From positions 97,193 to 161,192 of the forward strand of contig JAJDCO010000094.1 of assembly GCA_029260795.1 (NCBI GenBank): DNA of 64,000 bases, given 5' to 3'. A program made the translations under genes and the position numbers. Below are positions 9,126-17,258 of the stretch, piece by piece. The DNA comes from Planctomycetota bacterium. GTDB taxonomy: Bacteria > Planctomycetota > OFTM77. A model generated the notes under the pieces. It worked only from the letters and a program-made list of their open reading frames with translations. It searched no databases and was not told the origin of the DNA. The stretch's first letter is position 1, and each line of letters opens with the position of its first letter.

Positions 9126-10811
9126 TCACAGCCGTCGAAGATCTCCCGCTCCGACCAAGCCGTGGCGAATCAGTACCACCGGAATCGTGCCGTATGACAG
9201 CACGCGATCGTGGAAGCGCTTGAGATCGAAGGCATCCCCTTCGGCTGCTTGCACGGCCTCTCGCAGCTCCATGAGCTGAAGAAAGCCGACGAAGTAGCTG
9301 AGCGGCCGAGTCGGATTGCCCAGGTACCGGCGCACCTCGGCCTCCGAGTTCTCTCGCGTGAGCCCCACCTCGCGCACCAGGTAGCTGACCGCGTCCCCGA
9401 AGCCCATCTCGCCCGTCTGCAGACGAATGTCGATCACCACGCGCGCCGCGCGCCAGGCCTGCATCTTGAGCTGGGCCATGCGAGTCTTTCGATCGAAGTG
9501 ACCCTGCTCATACATGAGCTGCTCGGAGTAGAGGCCCCACCCCTCCGACATCACGGTGCTGTGATAGCGACGCCGCAGCGGGCTCGCCTTCTCCCGCGCG
9601 ACCAGCCCCTGAAGATGATGGCCAGGCCAGATCTCGTGCACCGCCACCACGCGAGTCCAATAGAGGTTGTTGCCGCGGAGCCGCTCCCCGCGCTCCTCGG
9701 GAGACATCTGATCCGTGGGCGGGCTCACGAGGTACCGACCGACCCAGCGATCTCCATCGCGTCGTGTTCCGCCATAGCCTCCGAACGGGTAGGTCTGATT
9801 GGTGCGCCCGGTCGTCACGACGGTTTCGGCGTGGCGATGCGGCTCGACGATCGTCATGAGATCCTGATCGAGGATCAGCGCAAGGGCGCTCTCCATCTCC
9901 TTCTGAGCCACTTCGGGGAGATGCTCTGCCGAAGGATGGTCGCGCGACAACGTCTCCCACACCTCGTCGGCCGTCGCGCCCGGCACCAGCGAGCGAGCCA
10001 CGGACTCCATCTCACGCTGGATGCGGCGGAGGTGATTCTGCCCCATCACGACGAGGTCCGAGAGCGAGCGCTCGATCAGGTGCTGATGGCGAATTCGGAA
10101 CTCCATCTCGCGGGCGCCCACCGGACGACCCCAGCGATCGCGCTCGGCCAGCTGTGGTCGAAGCACCGCCAGGGCTCGGCGCCTCGCCTCCAGGATCTTC
10201 GTGGCGCGCTGAGATCGCTTCTCCCAGTCGCTGAGGTCCGGGGCGTCCGCCGGCAGACTCGATGCCCAGCGCTCGATGCGATCGCCGGCTTGGTCGAGAA
10301 ACCGCAGTGCCGGATCCACGAGATCGAGTCGAAGCGTCGCGGCTGGGGAAACCGGCGATCGCTCGATGGACGACAGCCAGCCGTCGAGGCGCCTTCCGAC
10401 CGGGTCGGCTGACTTCTCTCCCTCGGGAAGCAAGAACCCGTTCACGGGTGCACCGATCACCGTCGCCAGGAGGGCGCGACGCTCGGAGGTGCCTTCGATG
10501 CGGTGACGCTCCTGAAGGAGCAGCTTGCTCAGGACGATGTGGTCGATCTGTTGCTCTCGATCGAGGGCGTCCCATTCGAGGGCGGCCAGCCGGCCCGACC
10601 AACCGTCGAGGCTGTCCAAGCGCGAGCGGCGTCGCTCCTCGAAGCGCTCCGCGATCGGATCCTCGCCCATGCCTCGTCCTCGGCCACCCGCGGCCAGGTA
10701 CTCCGCCACCAGCGCTTCGAGGGAGTCCTGGCCGGAGCGGGCCGGCGCCGCCAGAGTCAGAAGCAGTACGCCGGTCAATGCCAATGGCCATCGAATCAGA
10801 GTCGCACGCAT
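9126..10811 (-). CDS. DUF885-family secreted protein (putative metal-dependent peptidase)
   Basis: This is a 561-aa protein of the DUF885 family. Two family hallmarks are clear: HEIWPGHH near residue 387 (variant of the HEXXPGHH metal-binding motif) and EGWGLYSEQLMYE near residue 422. The ATG at 10811 is preceded by GGGAGG eight bases upstream and gives a signal peptide ending APARSGQ, so the protein is exported. The longer frame from 10838 is unlikely. The family is helical and distantly related to M32-type carboxypeptidases. Hydrolysis of peptides or similar amide bonds is the best guess. It stands alone, with ~180 bp to the beta-helix gene downstream and a ~730-bp largely empty gap upstream. 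Confidence 0.85.
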   Translation of the reverse strand: MRATLIRWPLALTGVLLLTLAAPARSGQDSLEALVAEYLAAGGRGRGMGEDPIAERFEERRRSRLDSLDGWSGRLAALEWDALDREQQIDHIVLSKLLLQERHRIEGTSERRALLATVIGAPVNGFLLPEGEKSADPVGRRLDGWLSSIERSPVSPAATLRLDLVDPALRFLDQAGDRIERWASSLPADAPDLSDWEKRSQRATKILEARRRALAVLRPQLAERDRWGRPVGAREMEFRIRHQHLIERSLSDLVVMGQNHLRRIQREMESVARSLVPGATADEVWETLSRDHPSAEHLPEVAQKEMESALALILDQDLMTIVEPHRHAETVVTTGRTNQTYPFGGYGGTRRDGDRWVGRYLVSPPTDQMSPEERGERLRGNNLYWTRVVAVHEIWPGHHLQGLVAREKASPLRRRYHSTVMSEGWGLYSEQLMYEQGHFDRKTRMAQLKMQAWRAARVVIDIRLQTGEMGFGDAVSYLVREVGLTRENSEAEVRRYLGNPTRPLSYFVGFLQLMELREAVQAAEGDAFDLKRFHDRVLSYGTIPVVLIRHGLVGAGDLRRL

Positions 10812-11540
10812 GGATCGAGCCTCCCGGGAGATGAGCACGTCAACGGTCGCTGCTCACCGTACGGATCCACGCCGCTCTCGACCAGACCCCAGCCCGGAGC
10901 GGACGAGGCATCGATCCGTGTCGTGGTGGGAAACCGGTGGGATCCGGGGAAGGCTTGTCTCGGTGGAGGTCGGATGCGAGAGCATCGCGGTGCTCGGGGC
11001 GGGAAGAGGACCCGAGAATGCCGCCTGCCGAGCGGTCGTTCTCAGCGTCTCGAGTGACGAGATCAGCTGTGGGCAACCCGCGCGCAGCGTGGGCAGGAGC
11101 TGCAATGCCCGCCGCCGGTGTCGGTGCAGACGCCCTCGTAGCAGCTCGAGCACCAATGACGGGCTCGATTGCCGGACGTCCGCTTCGCCGATCGCGTGCG
11201 GATGGCGAAGACAGCCGACAGCAACAGGAAGATGCGATGCATGGGATCGAACTCCGAGGGGGGAATCGCCGGTACGATCGCCAGGCCGCGGTACCGGCAC
11301 CTCGTCCTCTTCGGTCACTCGATGGTGAGCACCCAAGACGAAGGTCGCCACGACGACCGTCTGCATCGAATGGAGGAGAAAGGCAGATTCCGAGTGCGGA
11401 GCTCTCGCGAGGAGAACCGCCCGAAGCCACTCTACCTGAATCTCCGCCATACGCGAGAACGAGCGGGCATTGCTGCCCCCGCTGTTGAAAGTAGACCTCT
11501 CGCACCCTCGTTGATTCTTCTCCTCCGTATCCCTCGTGGC
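10812..11540. other. Mostly non-coding gap containing one small Cys-rich ORF
   Basis: This 729-bp gap separates the DUF885 gene from the 3' end of rlmN. Several overlapping open frames occur on both strands, but their translations are arginine/serine/proline-rich low-complexity strings typical of chance frames in G+C-rich DNA. The only stretch that looks protein-like is the Cys-rich frame at 11063-11242. Confidence 0.5.
11063..11242 (-). CDS. Possible small Cys-rich protein (59 aa)
   Basis: From ATG 11242 (GGAG nine bases before), the frame encodes a short hydrophobic N-terminus (MHRIFLLLSAVFAI), a basic stretch, and then a cysteine cluster WCSSCYEGVCTDTGGGHCSS followed by CPRC before the stop at 11063. 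The regular CXXC pairs (CSSC, CSSC, CPRC around TGGGH) could bind zinc or form disulfides. I recognise no family, and the frame is short, so chance cannot be excluded. No neighbour gives a functional hint. Confidence 0.4.
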   Translation of the reverse strand: MHRIFLLLSAVFAIRTRSAKRTSGNRARHWCSSCYEGVCTDTGGGHCSSCPRCARVAHS

Positions 11541-12578
11541 TCACCCCCACCGAGCCGCCAGCTGCCCACACCCCGAGCCCATGTCCTTGCCCCCGCTGTG
11601 TCGCACCTTGATGGGACGGTTCAGAATGCGCAGCTTCTTCGTGAACGCGTGTAGGCTCTCGGTCGTCGGTGGCTCCAGCTCCGGAGCAGCGGCGATCGGG
11701 TTGAACGGCACCACATCGACGATGTACGGCACCTCGCCCAGCAGCTCACCGATTGCCTGCACGTCCTCCCAGTCGAGATTGCGATTCTCGATCGCGACGT
11801 ACTGGATCGTGACCCAGCGCCGCGTGCCGAGCGACGAGGCATAGCGTCGGATGGCGTCCGCCAGCTCGGCGAGAGGGAACCGGTCCGTGATGGGCATCAG
11901 GGCTCGCCGCTTCTCAGGGATCGCCGACGTGAGACTGAATGCCAATCGATAGGGTCGTCGCTCATCGATGAAGCGGTGGATCTGCGGCACCAAGCCCACC
12001 GTGGAGATCGTGATGCGCCGCGCCGAGATGCCTGCCGCTCGCCGCTCGTGAAAGATGTCCGCGGCCGCCAGCACTCGCTCGTAGTTGTGGAACGGCTCGC
12101 CCATGCCCATGAACACGACATCGGTGATCCGCCGGCCCGAGCGCTCCTGAGCTCGGTACAGCTGGTCGACGATCTCCCAGGTCCCCAGCTGACGCTGGAG
12201 CCCTATCGAGGCGGTCTCACAGAAGCGGCAAGCCATCGCGCAGCCGGCCTGCGACGAGACGCACAAGGTCGCATTGCCCCAATGCGGAATGAGTACCGAC
12301 TCGATCGTTCGTTGGTCCGGAAGCCGCAGCAGCAAGTTGAGCGTGCCATCCACGCCCGAGACACGCTCGTCGGCGATGGAGAGGGACGGGAGCGAGAAGG
12401 TGCGCCGAATCTCGTCGATCCGACGCGGAAGCTTCCCTTCGAGCCCCTTCCAGCTCGTCCGTCCGTCGGCATGCGCCCAAAGGTAAGCTCGCCGAACGGC
12501 TTCATCGGAGAGTCCCGATTCGGCGACGGCCTGTCGGATCTGTTCGAAGGTGCCGCTCTTGATATCGACCGGATTCAT
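11541..12578 (-). CDS. rlmN: RlmN-like radical SAM 23S rRNA/tRNA adenine C2-methyltransferase
   Basis: This is a 345-aa protein of the RlmN/Cfr family. RlmN makes 2-methyladenosine at A2503 of 23S rRNA and at A37 of some tRNAs. The radical SAM cluster motif reads CAMACRFC (CX3CX2C). The GGEP-like SAM-binding motif is GMGEP. The C-terminal catalytic cysteine of RlmN is in the context DMGSGCGQL. The N-terminal helical RNA-binding region is present (VDIKSGTFEQIRQAVAESG). Absence of the Cfr-specific context favours housekeeping RlmN over resistance Cfr, but a paralogous function is possible because some residues around the cluster differ (ETASIGLQRQL). It is divergent from arfB, from which it is separated by 113 bp. 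Confidence 0.88.
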   Translation of the reverse strand: MNPVDIKSGTFEQIRQAVAESGLSDEAVRRAYLWAHADGRTSWKGLEGKLPRRIDEIRRTFSLPSLSIADERVSGVDGTLNLLLRLPDQRTIESVLIPHWGNATLCVSSQAGCAMACRFCETASIGLQRQLGTWEIVDQLYRAQERSGRRITDVVFMGMGEPFHNYERVLAAADIFHERRAAGISARRITISTVGLVPQIHRFIDERRPYRLAFSLTSAIPEKRRALMPITDRFPLAELADAIRRYASSLGTRRWVTIQYVAIENRNLDWEDVQAIGELLGEVPYIVDVVPFNPIAAAPELEPPTTESLHAFTKKLRILNRPIKVRHSGGKDMGSGCGQLAARWG

Positions 12579-12691
12579 GGTCGTCGCTCGAACGAAGGCT
12601 TGGTGCCGAAGCCCCCCCTGACCGACAATGCCCTCAGATGCGGTCGTGGCCTCGCGCGAGGCGAGACCGACTCTTACGAGGCAGGAGAGCC

Positions 12692-13129
12692 GTGCAAGCC
12701 AGCGACGACCGAGATCTGATGGTGAAGCCGGGGGTCATTATCCCCGTCGCCGACCTGAGCTACCGATTCTCCCGCTCGGGCGGCCCGGGCGGGCAGAACG
12801 TAAACAAAGTCGAAACCAAGGTCGAGCTGCGAATCGACCTCAACACCTGCCAAGGACTCTCCGACGCCCAACGCCAGCGCCTCAAGCAGAAGCTCGCCCA
12901 TCGCTTGGTCCAAGGCCATCAGCTGGTTGTCACCTCCGACAGTCACCGAAGTCGCGAGCGCAATCGCCAAGAGGCCCGCGAGCGCACGACCGAGCTCATT
13001 TCCAAAGCACTCGAGAGGCCTCGCCCCCGCAAGAAGACCCGCCCCACTCGCGCCTCCAAGGAGCGTCGCATCGAGGCCAAGAAGCAGCGATCCCAGACCA
13101 AGCGCCAACGCAAGAACCCCGACCACTGA
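12692..13129 (+). CDS. arfB: Peptidyl-tRNA hydrolase ArfB (YaeJ-type ribosome rescue factor)
   Basis: This is a 145-aa release-factor-like protein that frees stalled ribosomes by hydrolysing peptidyl-tRNA. The catalytic GGQ lies in SRSGGPGGQNVNKVETK, the family signature. The C-terminus is the expected lysine/arginine-rich tail that enters the mRNA channel (TRASKERRIEAKKQRSQTKR). I place the start at the GTG at 12692 because GCAGGAG sits five bases before it. The ATG at 12719 is in frame but has no ribosome site. It is divergent from rlmN, so both flanking genes concern the ribosome. Confidence 0.92.
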   Translation: MQASDDRDLMVKPGVIIPVADLSYRFSRSGGPGGQNVNKVETKVELRIDLNTCQGLSDAQRQRLKQKLAHRLVQGHQLVVTSDSHRSRERNRQEARERTTELISKALERPRPRKKTRPTRASKERRIEAKKQRSQTKRQRKNPDH

Positions 13130-13388
13130 GAACGCCCACGCATCGGGAGGTACAGGTTGCGCCCCTTCAGGGCTGCCCCTTCGGGGCGCGCGTGAGCGGC
13201 CGGTCACACCTCGAGCGACCGATTGCACATCAGACGACCGATCACGGTTCGGGGCGTCCGATCACAAATCGGGGTCTCCATTCGCATCCTCGGGTGAACG
13301 ATCAAACCGAAGGGCTCGACGCGAACGGTCAACGCGGTGACGTCGGGATATCGATTGCGAGGCCCAACGGGCCGGAAATCATCCAGCC

Positions 13389-13427
13389 CCAGGGATCGCG
13401 GGGCGCGGAGCGCCCCGCGATCCCTGG
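13389..13427. terminator. Perfect 17-bp G+C-rich hairpin between convergent genes
   Basis: CCAGGGATCGCGGGGCG (13389-13405) is followed by a five-base loop and its exact reverse complement (13411-13427). It lies in the 380-bp gap between arfB and the convergent 13510-17157 gene. There is no T-run on either side, so it is not a classical intrinsic terminator. A bidirectional transcript-end stabiliser is plausible. Two more GCGCCCC/GGGGCGC inverted repeats occur in the same gap near 13160-13192 and 13473-13489. Nothing else is evident in the gap. Confidence 0.6.
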
Positions 13428-13509
13428 CGTACACCGGCGATTCAACCGATTGCCCCGAGAATGAATCCCCACGCGCCCTAAAGGGGCGCCATCGGTGCCT
13501 CGAATCCGA

Positions 13510-16500
13510 TCATTGCCAGGGGCTCACGTGGTCGTAGACCGAGTCGACGTTCGATTTGAGCCCGTTGGCGAGGAAGGCGGCGAGGTCGGCCTTTTGCCCA
13601 GCGGTGAGATGCAGCGCGCGCACGTTGTGGGCGACCGATCGGTTGGGTCCCTGCACGTCTCGAAAGAGGCCGCCCAGGCTGTAGCTGTCGATGACCGCGC
13701 CGATGTCGTGAATCCCCGCATGACCGAGCAGCGTCGCACGTCGATCCAGGTCCCGGAGGCCGGGCGTCTTGAAGGCACCCCGGTCCGGGTCCCGATCCGT
13801 GACCTCGAAGCGGCCCGTGTCGGCCGCCGTGGCGCCGAGATCGAAGAGTCCGATGTTGTGGAAGCGGTTGTCGCTCAGGTTCGCGCCCGAGTGGCAGGCG
13901 ACGCAGTTGCTCATGAAGATGCCGAGCCCATTGCGCTCGGCGGGTGTGAGGGCCGCAGCGTCGCCACGCTGGTGTCGATCCAAGGGAGCGTCGCCGACGA
14001 TCAAGCTGCGGACATAGGTCGCGAGCGCCTGCGAGAGATCGTTCCGCGTGAACTCGACGGCGCCGTGTCCGAACGCGCCCTGAACGGACGAGTCGTAGTC
14101 GGCCGGGTTCGACCGAACGACCTGGACCGCCGCATCGACCGAGCTGGCCATCTCGACCGGGTCCTCGATCGGCATGAGCACTTGAGCCTCGAGAGAGTCC
14201 GCCCGGCCGTCACGGAAGAATCGATCACCCGGCTTCTGAAAAACTAGATTGACGATGTGCGGCGAGTGCCTTCTTCCCCGCACTCCGCCGACTCCCTGGC
14301 TCGTTCCCACCGGATCGGGATCCCCGAAGCCCGCGGCCGGCTGATGGCAGGAAGCACACGAGATACTCCCGTCCTGAGAGAGGCGAGAGTCGAAGAAGAG
14401 AAGGTGACCCAGGTCGACCTTCTCCTGAGTCGCGGGATTGTCGGCGGGCACGAACGCTTCGTCCGGATCGTGTCCGGCCGCTTGAATCCAGGCGCTCAGC
14501 ACACCGAGCGTGTCTTGACCGGCAGGCCCCGAGTCAACGCGTGAGACCTCGCGCAGAGCCGCCTCCCGGATCTCCTCGGGACGGAGCCGTCGATTCGAGA
14601 TGGCGATCTCATCGAGGACCATCACCCGATCCGACGCCGCTCCCAGACCGCCCGGACCGAAGCTCGTTCGCTCGGCGGAGTGATGAAGGCCGACGAGCTG
14701 CGAGGCGATGGAGGGGGACTGGAATACCGTCACCAACGAGCCATTCACCCAGATGTCGATTCGGGCGCGGTCGGTGCTCGCCTCGGCGGACAGCTGAACG
14801 ACGACGTGGTACCAGCTCCCCACCCGGAAGCCCTGGTTCGTCTTTGCCCGTGCCGTGACGGTGCCGCCCACGGCCGTGTCCGCATTGACTTGGACGGTCA
14901 GGTTGGGCGTCTTGCCGCCGACGGCGATCTCGTAGGCGGGACCTCGGGCCAAGACCCGCCCGGTGTTGTCGGCCAGAGGCCTGTACCAGAAGTGAACGGC
15001 GAGCTCGTCGTCGTAGTCCGAGAGGGCACCCGGTCGCGAGTGGAGTCCCTCTCTCACGAGGATCTCCCCGTCCGAGGAGAGATACACGCCCTGCCCGACC
15101 CGGCCGATCTGCAGCTCCCGCTCGTGATCCCCCAGCGGACCGTCGTAGGCCCCGAAGGGATCGTTGAATGGATAGAAGGCTCCACCGGCGCCCGCGCCAC
15201 CGAAGTTGAGATCGATCTGCAGATTGTTCCCCGAGACGTCGGGCGCTTTCGTGAAGTCCGTCAACAGCGTCGTACCGTAGCGAGCATAGTTCTCACCGGG
15301 GGGCGGCACCGGAGGCTGGTTCGGGTGCGGTGCCCCCGAGTTGTCGGGATCGAACTGAAGATCTTCGAGCCACGGGCCCGAGGCGATCAGGCCCGAGTAG
15401 AGCAGGTAGTGCCCCATCTCCTCGGCATGAGAGACCGTGCCCGCCGTCGTCCCGTGTGCCCGGCCGAAGAACGAGATCCCGCCGAGCTGGTTTCCGGCCT
15501 TTAGATACATCATCGTCAGCTTCGATTCGGGCCGCACGCGAACGTGATCGAAGTGGGACACCGGCAAGCGACGAGTCGGGCTCCAGGGACCGTCGAGACG
15601 GAAAGCCGACTGCGTCACGCGAGCCAAGGCCCGTCGCGTCTCGTTCAAGGGAGAGTCGATGATCTTCATTTGATGATAAGAAGCTTCCCCATCTCGGGCC
15701 ACGAGGCCTTCCCCGATGATCGCGAAGCCCGCCCGTCGATGCGGAGAGCCGTAGTAGTCGCTCGGAGGTGAGCAGGAGTTTCCGGCCAAGCAGAAGTCGA
15801 TCCCGCCGCTCCGATGAATCGCACTCGTCACCGCATTGAGGTCGAGGTAGTCCCCGACTCCCTTCGAGGTGCTCATCGCAAGATAGCCGCCGTCGAGGCT
15901 GATCCAAGGATACGCGCCGCCGACCGGCTCACCGGGCTCGTAGACGTGGTCTCCCAGCGGCGAGAGGATCTTGTGCCGGAAGATCGGATAACGCTCGCCG
16001 TAGGTCAGAGGCGGACGGCTGTCCGAGCCCGGACCGTAGGTCATGGGAACCGGCAGGTCCCGGTAGCTCACCAAGCTCGAGAGGTGCTCGGGCTCACTGA
16101 ATCGGAGCGGGTGTGCCGGATTCTCGGGATCCGCGAAGGAGCCTTGAAGGCGGCGGGAGAAGACGACGTGATTCGAGCCCGGTCTGGGCCCGGACGGATC
16201 GTTGGTGTACCGATTCATCTGCGTGTGAAAGACGAGGACGTTGCCGTCTCGCGTGATTCCAGGCTCGAAGCCGCGGAGGACCGTGCGCGCACTCGGCAGG
16301 CTGCCCGGCGTCTGCAGAACGGCGAACGTGCTGTGATCCACGCCACCGCCGACGATGGCCGTCGGGATGCGCTGCCCACCCGGTCCGCTCTCGAACTTCA
16401 CCGTCAGTCGCCCGAGGCCCGTCACGAGTCGCTGCCGTTCATCCGTCGCATGGAAGTCGTGGCTCGGATCGAAGTCCGCGTCATGCGTGTCGGGAGCGTG

Positions 16501-17157
16501 CACGACCGTGGCGAGCAGGAGGAAATCGTAGGTCATGTGCAAGGTGCCGTCGGGTGCGCCGCCGACCGCGTCCGAGAGGTACGGGTTCTCGGAGGTCCGC
16601 TCTGGATTGGGCACGATGACCGAATGAAAGAGCCGCGTCAGCCCGGTCCCCACACCCGCGGGGTTGTCCCGGGGATCGTCGAGCGCGATCTTGAAGTCCG
16701 GTGTGAAAAGGGGCTTGTCATGGACGTAGAAACCGGTCGGCGAGTGGTACCAGAGCGCTTTCCACAAGGGGAAGCCCTGCGGGTGGTCGCCCGCCTCGTC
16801 GCTCGAGAAGCTCCAACCGACGGTGCCGCTCTCGTGGGAGGTGAAGTTCCGGTAGTCGATCGTCTGAGCGACGAGTCCGTAGTAGACCAAGCCGCCCTCG
16901 ATGACGGTCTTCGGCGAGAAGCGAATCAACCCGTCCCACGAGATCATCGGTTGCCCCGACGCGTTCTCCACGTTCGCCTCGTACTCGCCCGACTCGGGGA
17001 CGAACGAGTAGTCGGGAAGCAGCCGCCGGACCTGGACGCCTCGATCGGCCGGCAGAGGAGGCAGCGTCGCCTTGTCTCCGCTGCAGTTGGATGGCGCGAT
17101 CGACGTGACAGCGATCAGGAGGATTGAAACGGATCCGATCGGAAGCAGAGCTCGCAT
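13510..17157 (-). CDS. LamG-domain / di-heme cytochrome c peroxidase fusion, exported
   Basis: This is a 1215-aa exported protein starting at ATG 17157, with signal LLPIGSVSILLIAVTSIA. Residues ~40-640 are beta-rich and match no domain I can name (PDYSFVPESGEYEANVEN...). Residues ~710-850 look like a concanavalin/LamG-type sheet (AVHFWYRPLADNTGRVLARG; WYHVVVQLS; IDIWVNGSLV). Residues ~880-1215 are a complete bacterial cytochrome c peroxidase/MauG-type domain with haem motifs CASCH (~930) and CVACH (~1083) and the family pattern VDLGHLLFFDSRLSQDGSIS. Ordinary family members are ~350 aa, so the peroxidase is fused to a ~880-residue extracellular front. The front may bind a polymer or surface ligand, but this is inference. 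No strong ribosome site is seen. The gene lies 101 bp downstream of the CRTAC1-like gene on the same strand. Confidence 0.85.
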   Translation of the reverse strand: MRALLPIGSVSILLIAVTSIAPSNCSGDKATLPPLPADRGVQVRRLLPDYSFVPESGEYEANVENASGQPMISWDGLIRFSPKTVIEGGLVYYGLVAQTIDYRNFTSHESGTVGWSFSSDEAGDHPQGFPLWKALWYHSPTGFYVHDKPLFTPDFKIALDDPRDNPAGVGTGLTRLFHSVIVPNPERTSENPYLSDAVGGAPDGTLHMTYDFLLLATVVHAPDTHDADFDPSHDFHATDERQRLVTGLGRLTVKFESGPGGQRIPTAIVGGGVDHSTFAVLQTPGSLPSARTVLRGFEPGITRDGNVLVFHTQMNRYTNDPSGPRPGSNHVVFSRRLQGSFADPENPAHPLRFSEPEHLSSLVSYRDLPVPMTYGPGSDSRPPLTYGERYPIFRHKILSPLGDHVYEPGEPVGGAYPWISLDGGYLAMSTSKGVGDYLDLNAVTSAIHRSGGIDFCLAGNSCSPPSDYYGSPHRRAGFAIIGEGLVARDGEASYHQMKIIDSPLNETRRALARVTQSAFRLDGPWSPTRRLPVSHFDHVRVRPESKLTMMYLKAGNQLGGISFFGRAHGTTAGTVSHAEEMGHYLLYSGLIASGPWLEDLQFDPDNSGAPHPNQPPVPPPGENYARYGTTLLTDFTKAPDVSGNNLQIDLNFGGAGAGGAFYPFNDPFGAYDGPLGDHERELQIGRVGQGVYLSSDGEILVREGLHSRPGALSDYDDELAVHFWYRPLADNTGRVLARGPAYEIAVGGKTPNLTVQVNADTAVGGTVTARAKTNQGFRVGSWYHVVVQLSAEASTDRARIDIWVNGSLVTVFQSPSIASQLVGLHHSAERTSFGPGGLGAASDRVMVLDEIAISNRRLRPEEIREAALREVSRVDSGPAGQDTLGVLSAWIQAAGHDPDEAFVPADNPATQEKVDLGHLLFFDSRLSQDGSISCASCHQPAAGFGDPDPVGTSQGVGGVRGRRHSPHIVNLVFQKPGDRFFRDGRADSLEAQVLMPIEDPVEMASSVDAAVQVVRSNPADYDSSVQGAFGHGAVEFTRNDLSQALATYVRSLIVGDAPLDRHQRGDAAALTPAERNGLGIFMSNCVACHSGANLSDNRFHNIGLFDLGATAADTGRFEVTDRDPDRGAFKTPGLRDLDRRATLLGHAGIHDIGAVIDSYSLGGLFRDVQGPNRSVAHNVRALHLTAGQKADLAAFLANGLKSNVDSVYDHVSPWQ

Positions 17158-17258
17158 AGGTGTGTCCGAAATCGCGCAGGGGAGATGTTCGCGGCCTTCT
17201 GGGTGGCCCAATGCTACGGAGCCCCGACCTCCAGGTCAAACGGGTCGACGTGCCCTCT

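Noticed and set aside
10854..11450. Open minus-strand frame of 198 codons in the gap before rlmN
   Set aside because: The translation is histidine/arginine/leucine-rich without motifs. The shorter Cys-rich frame in the same DNA is more protein-like.
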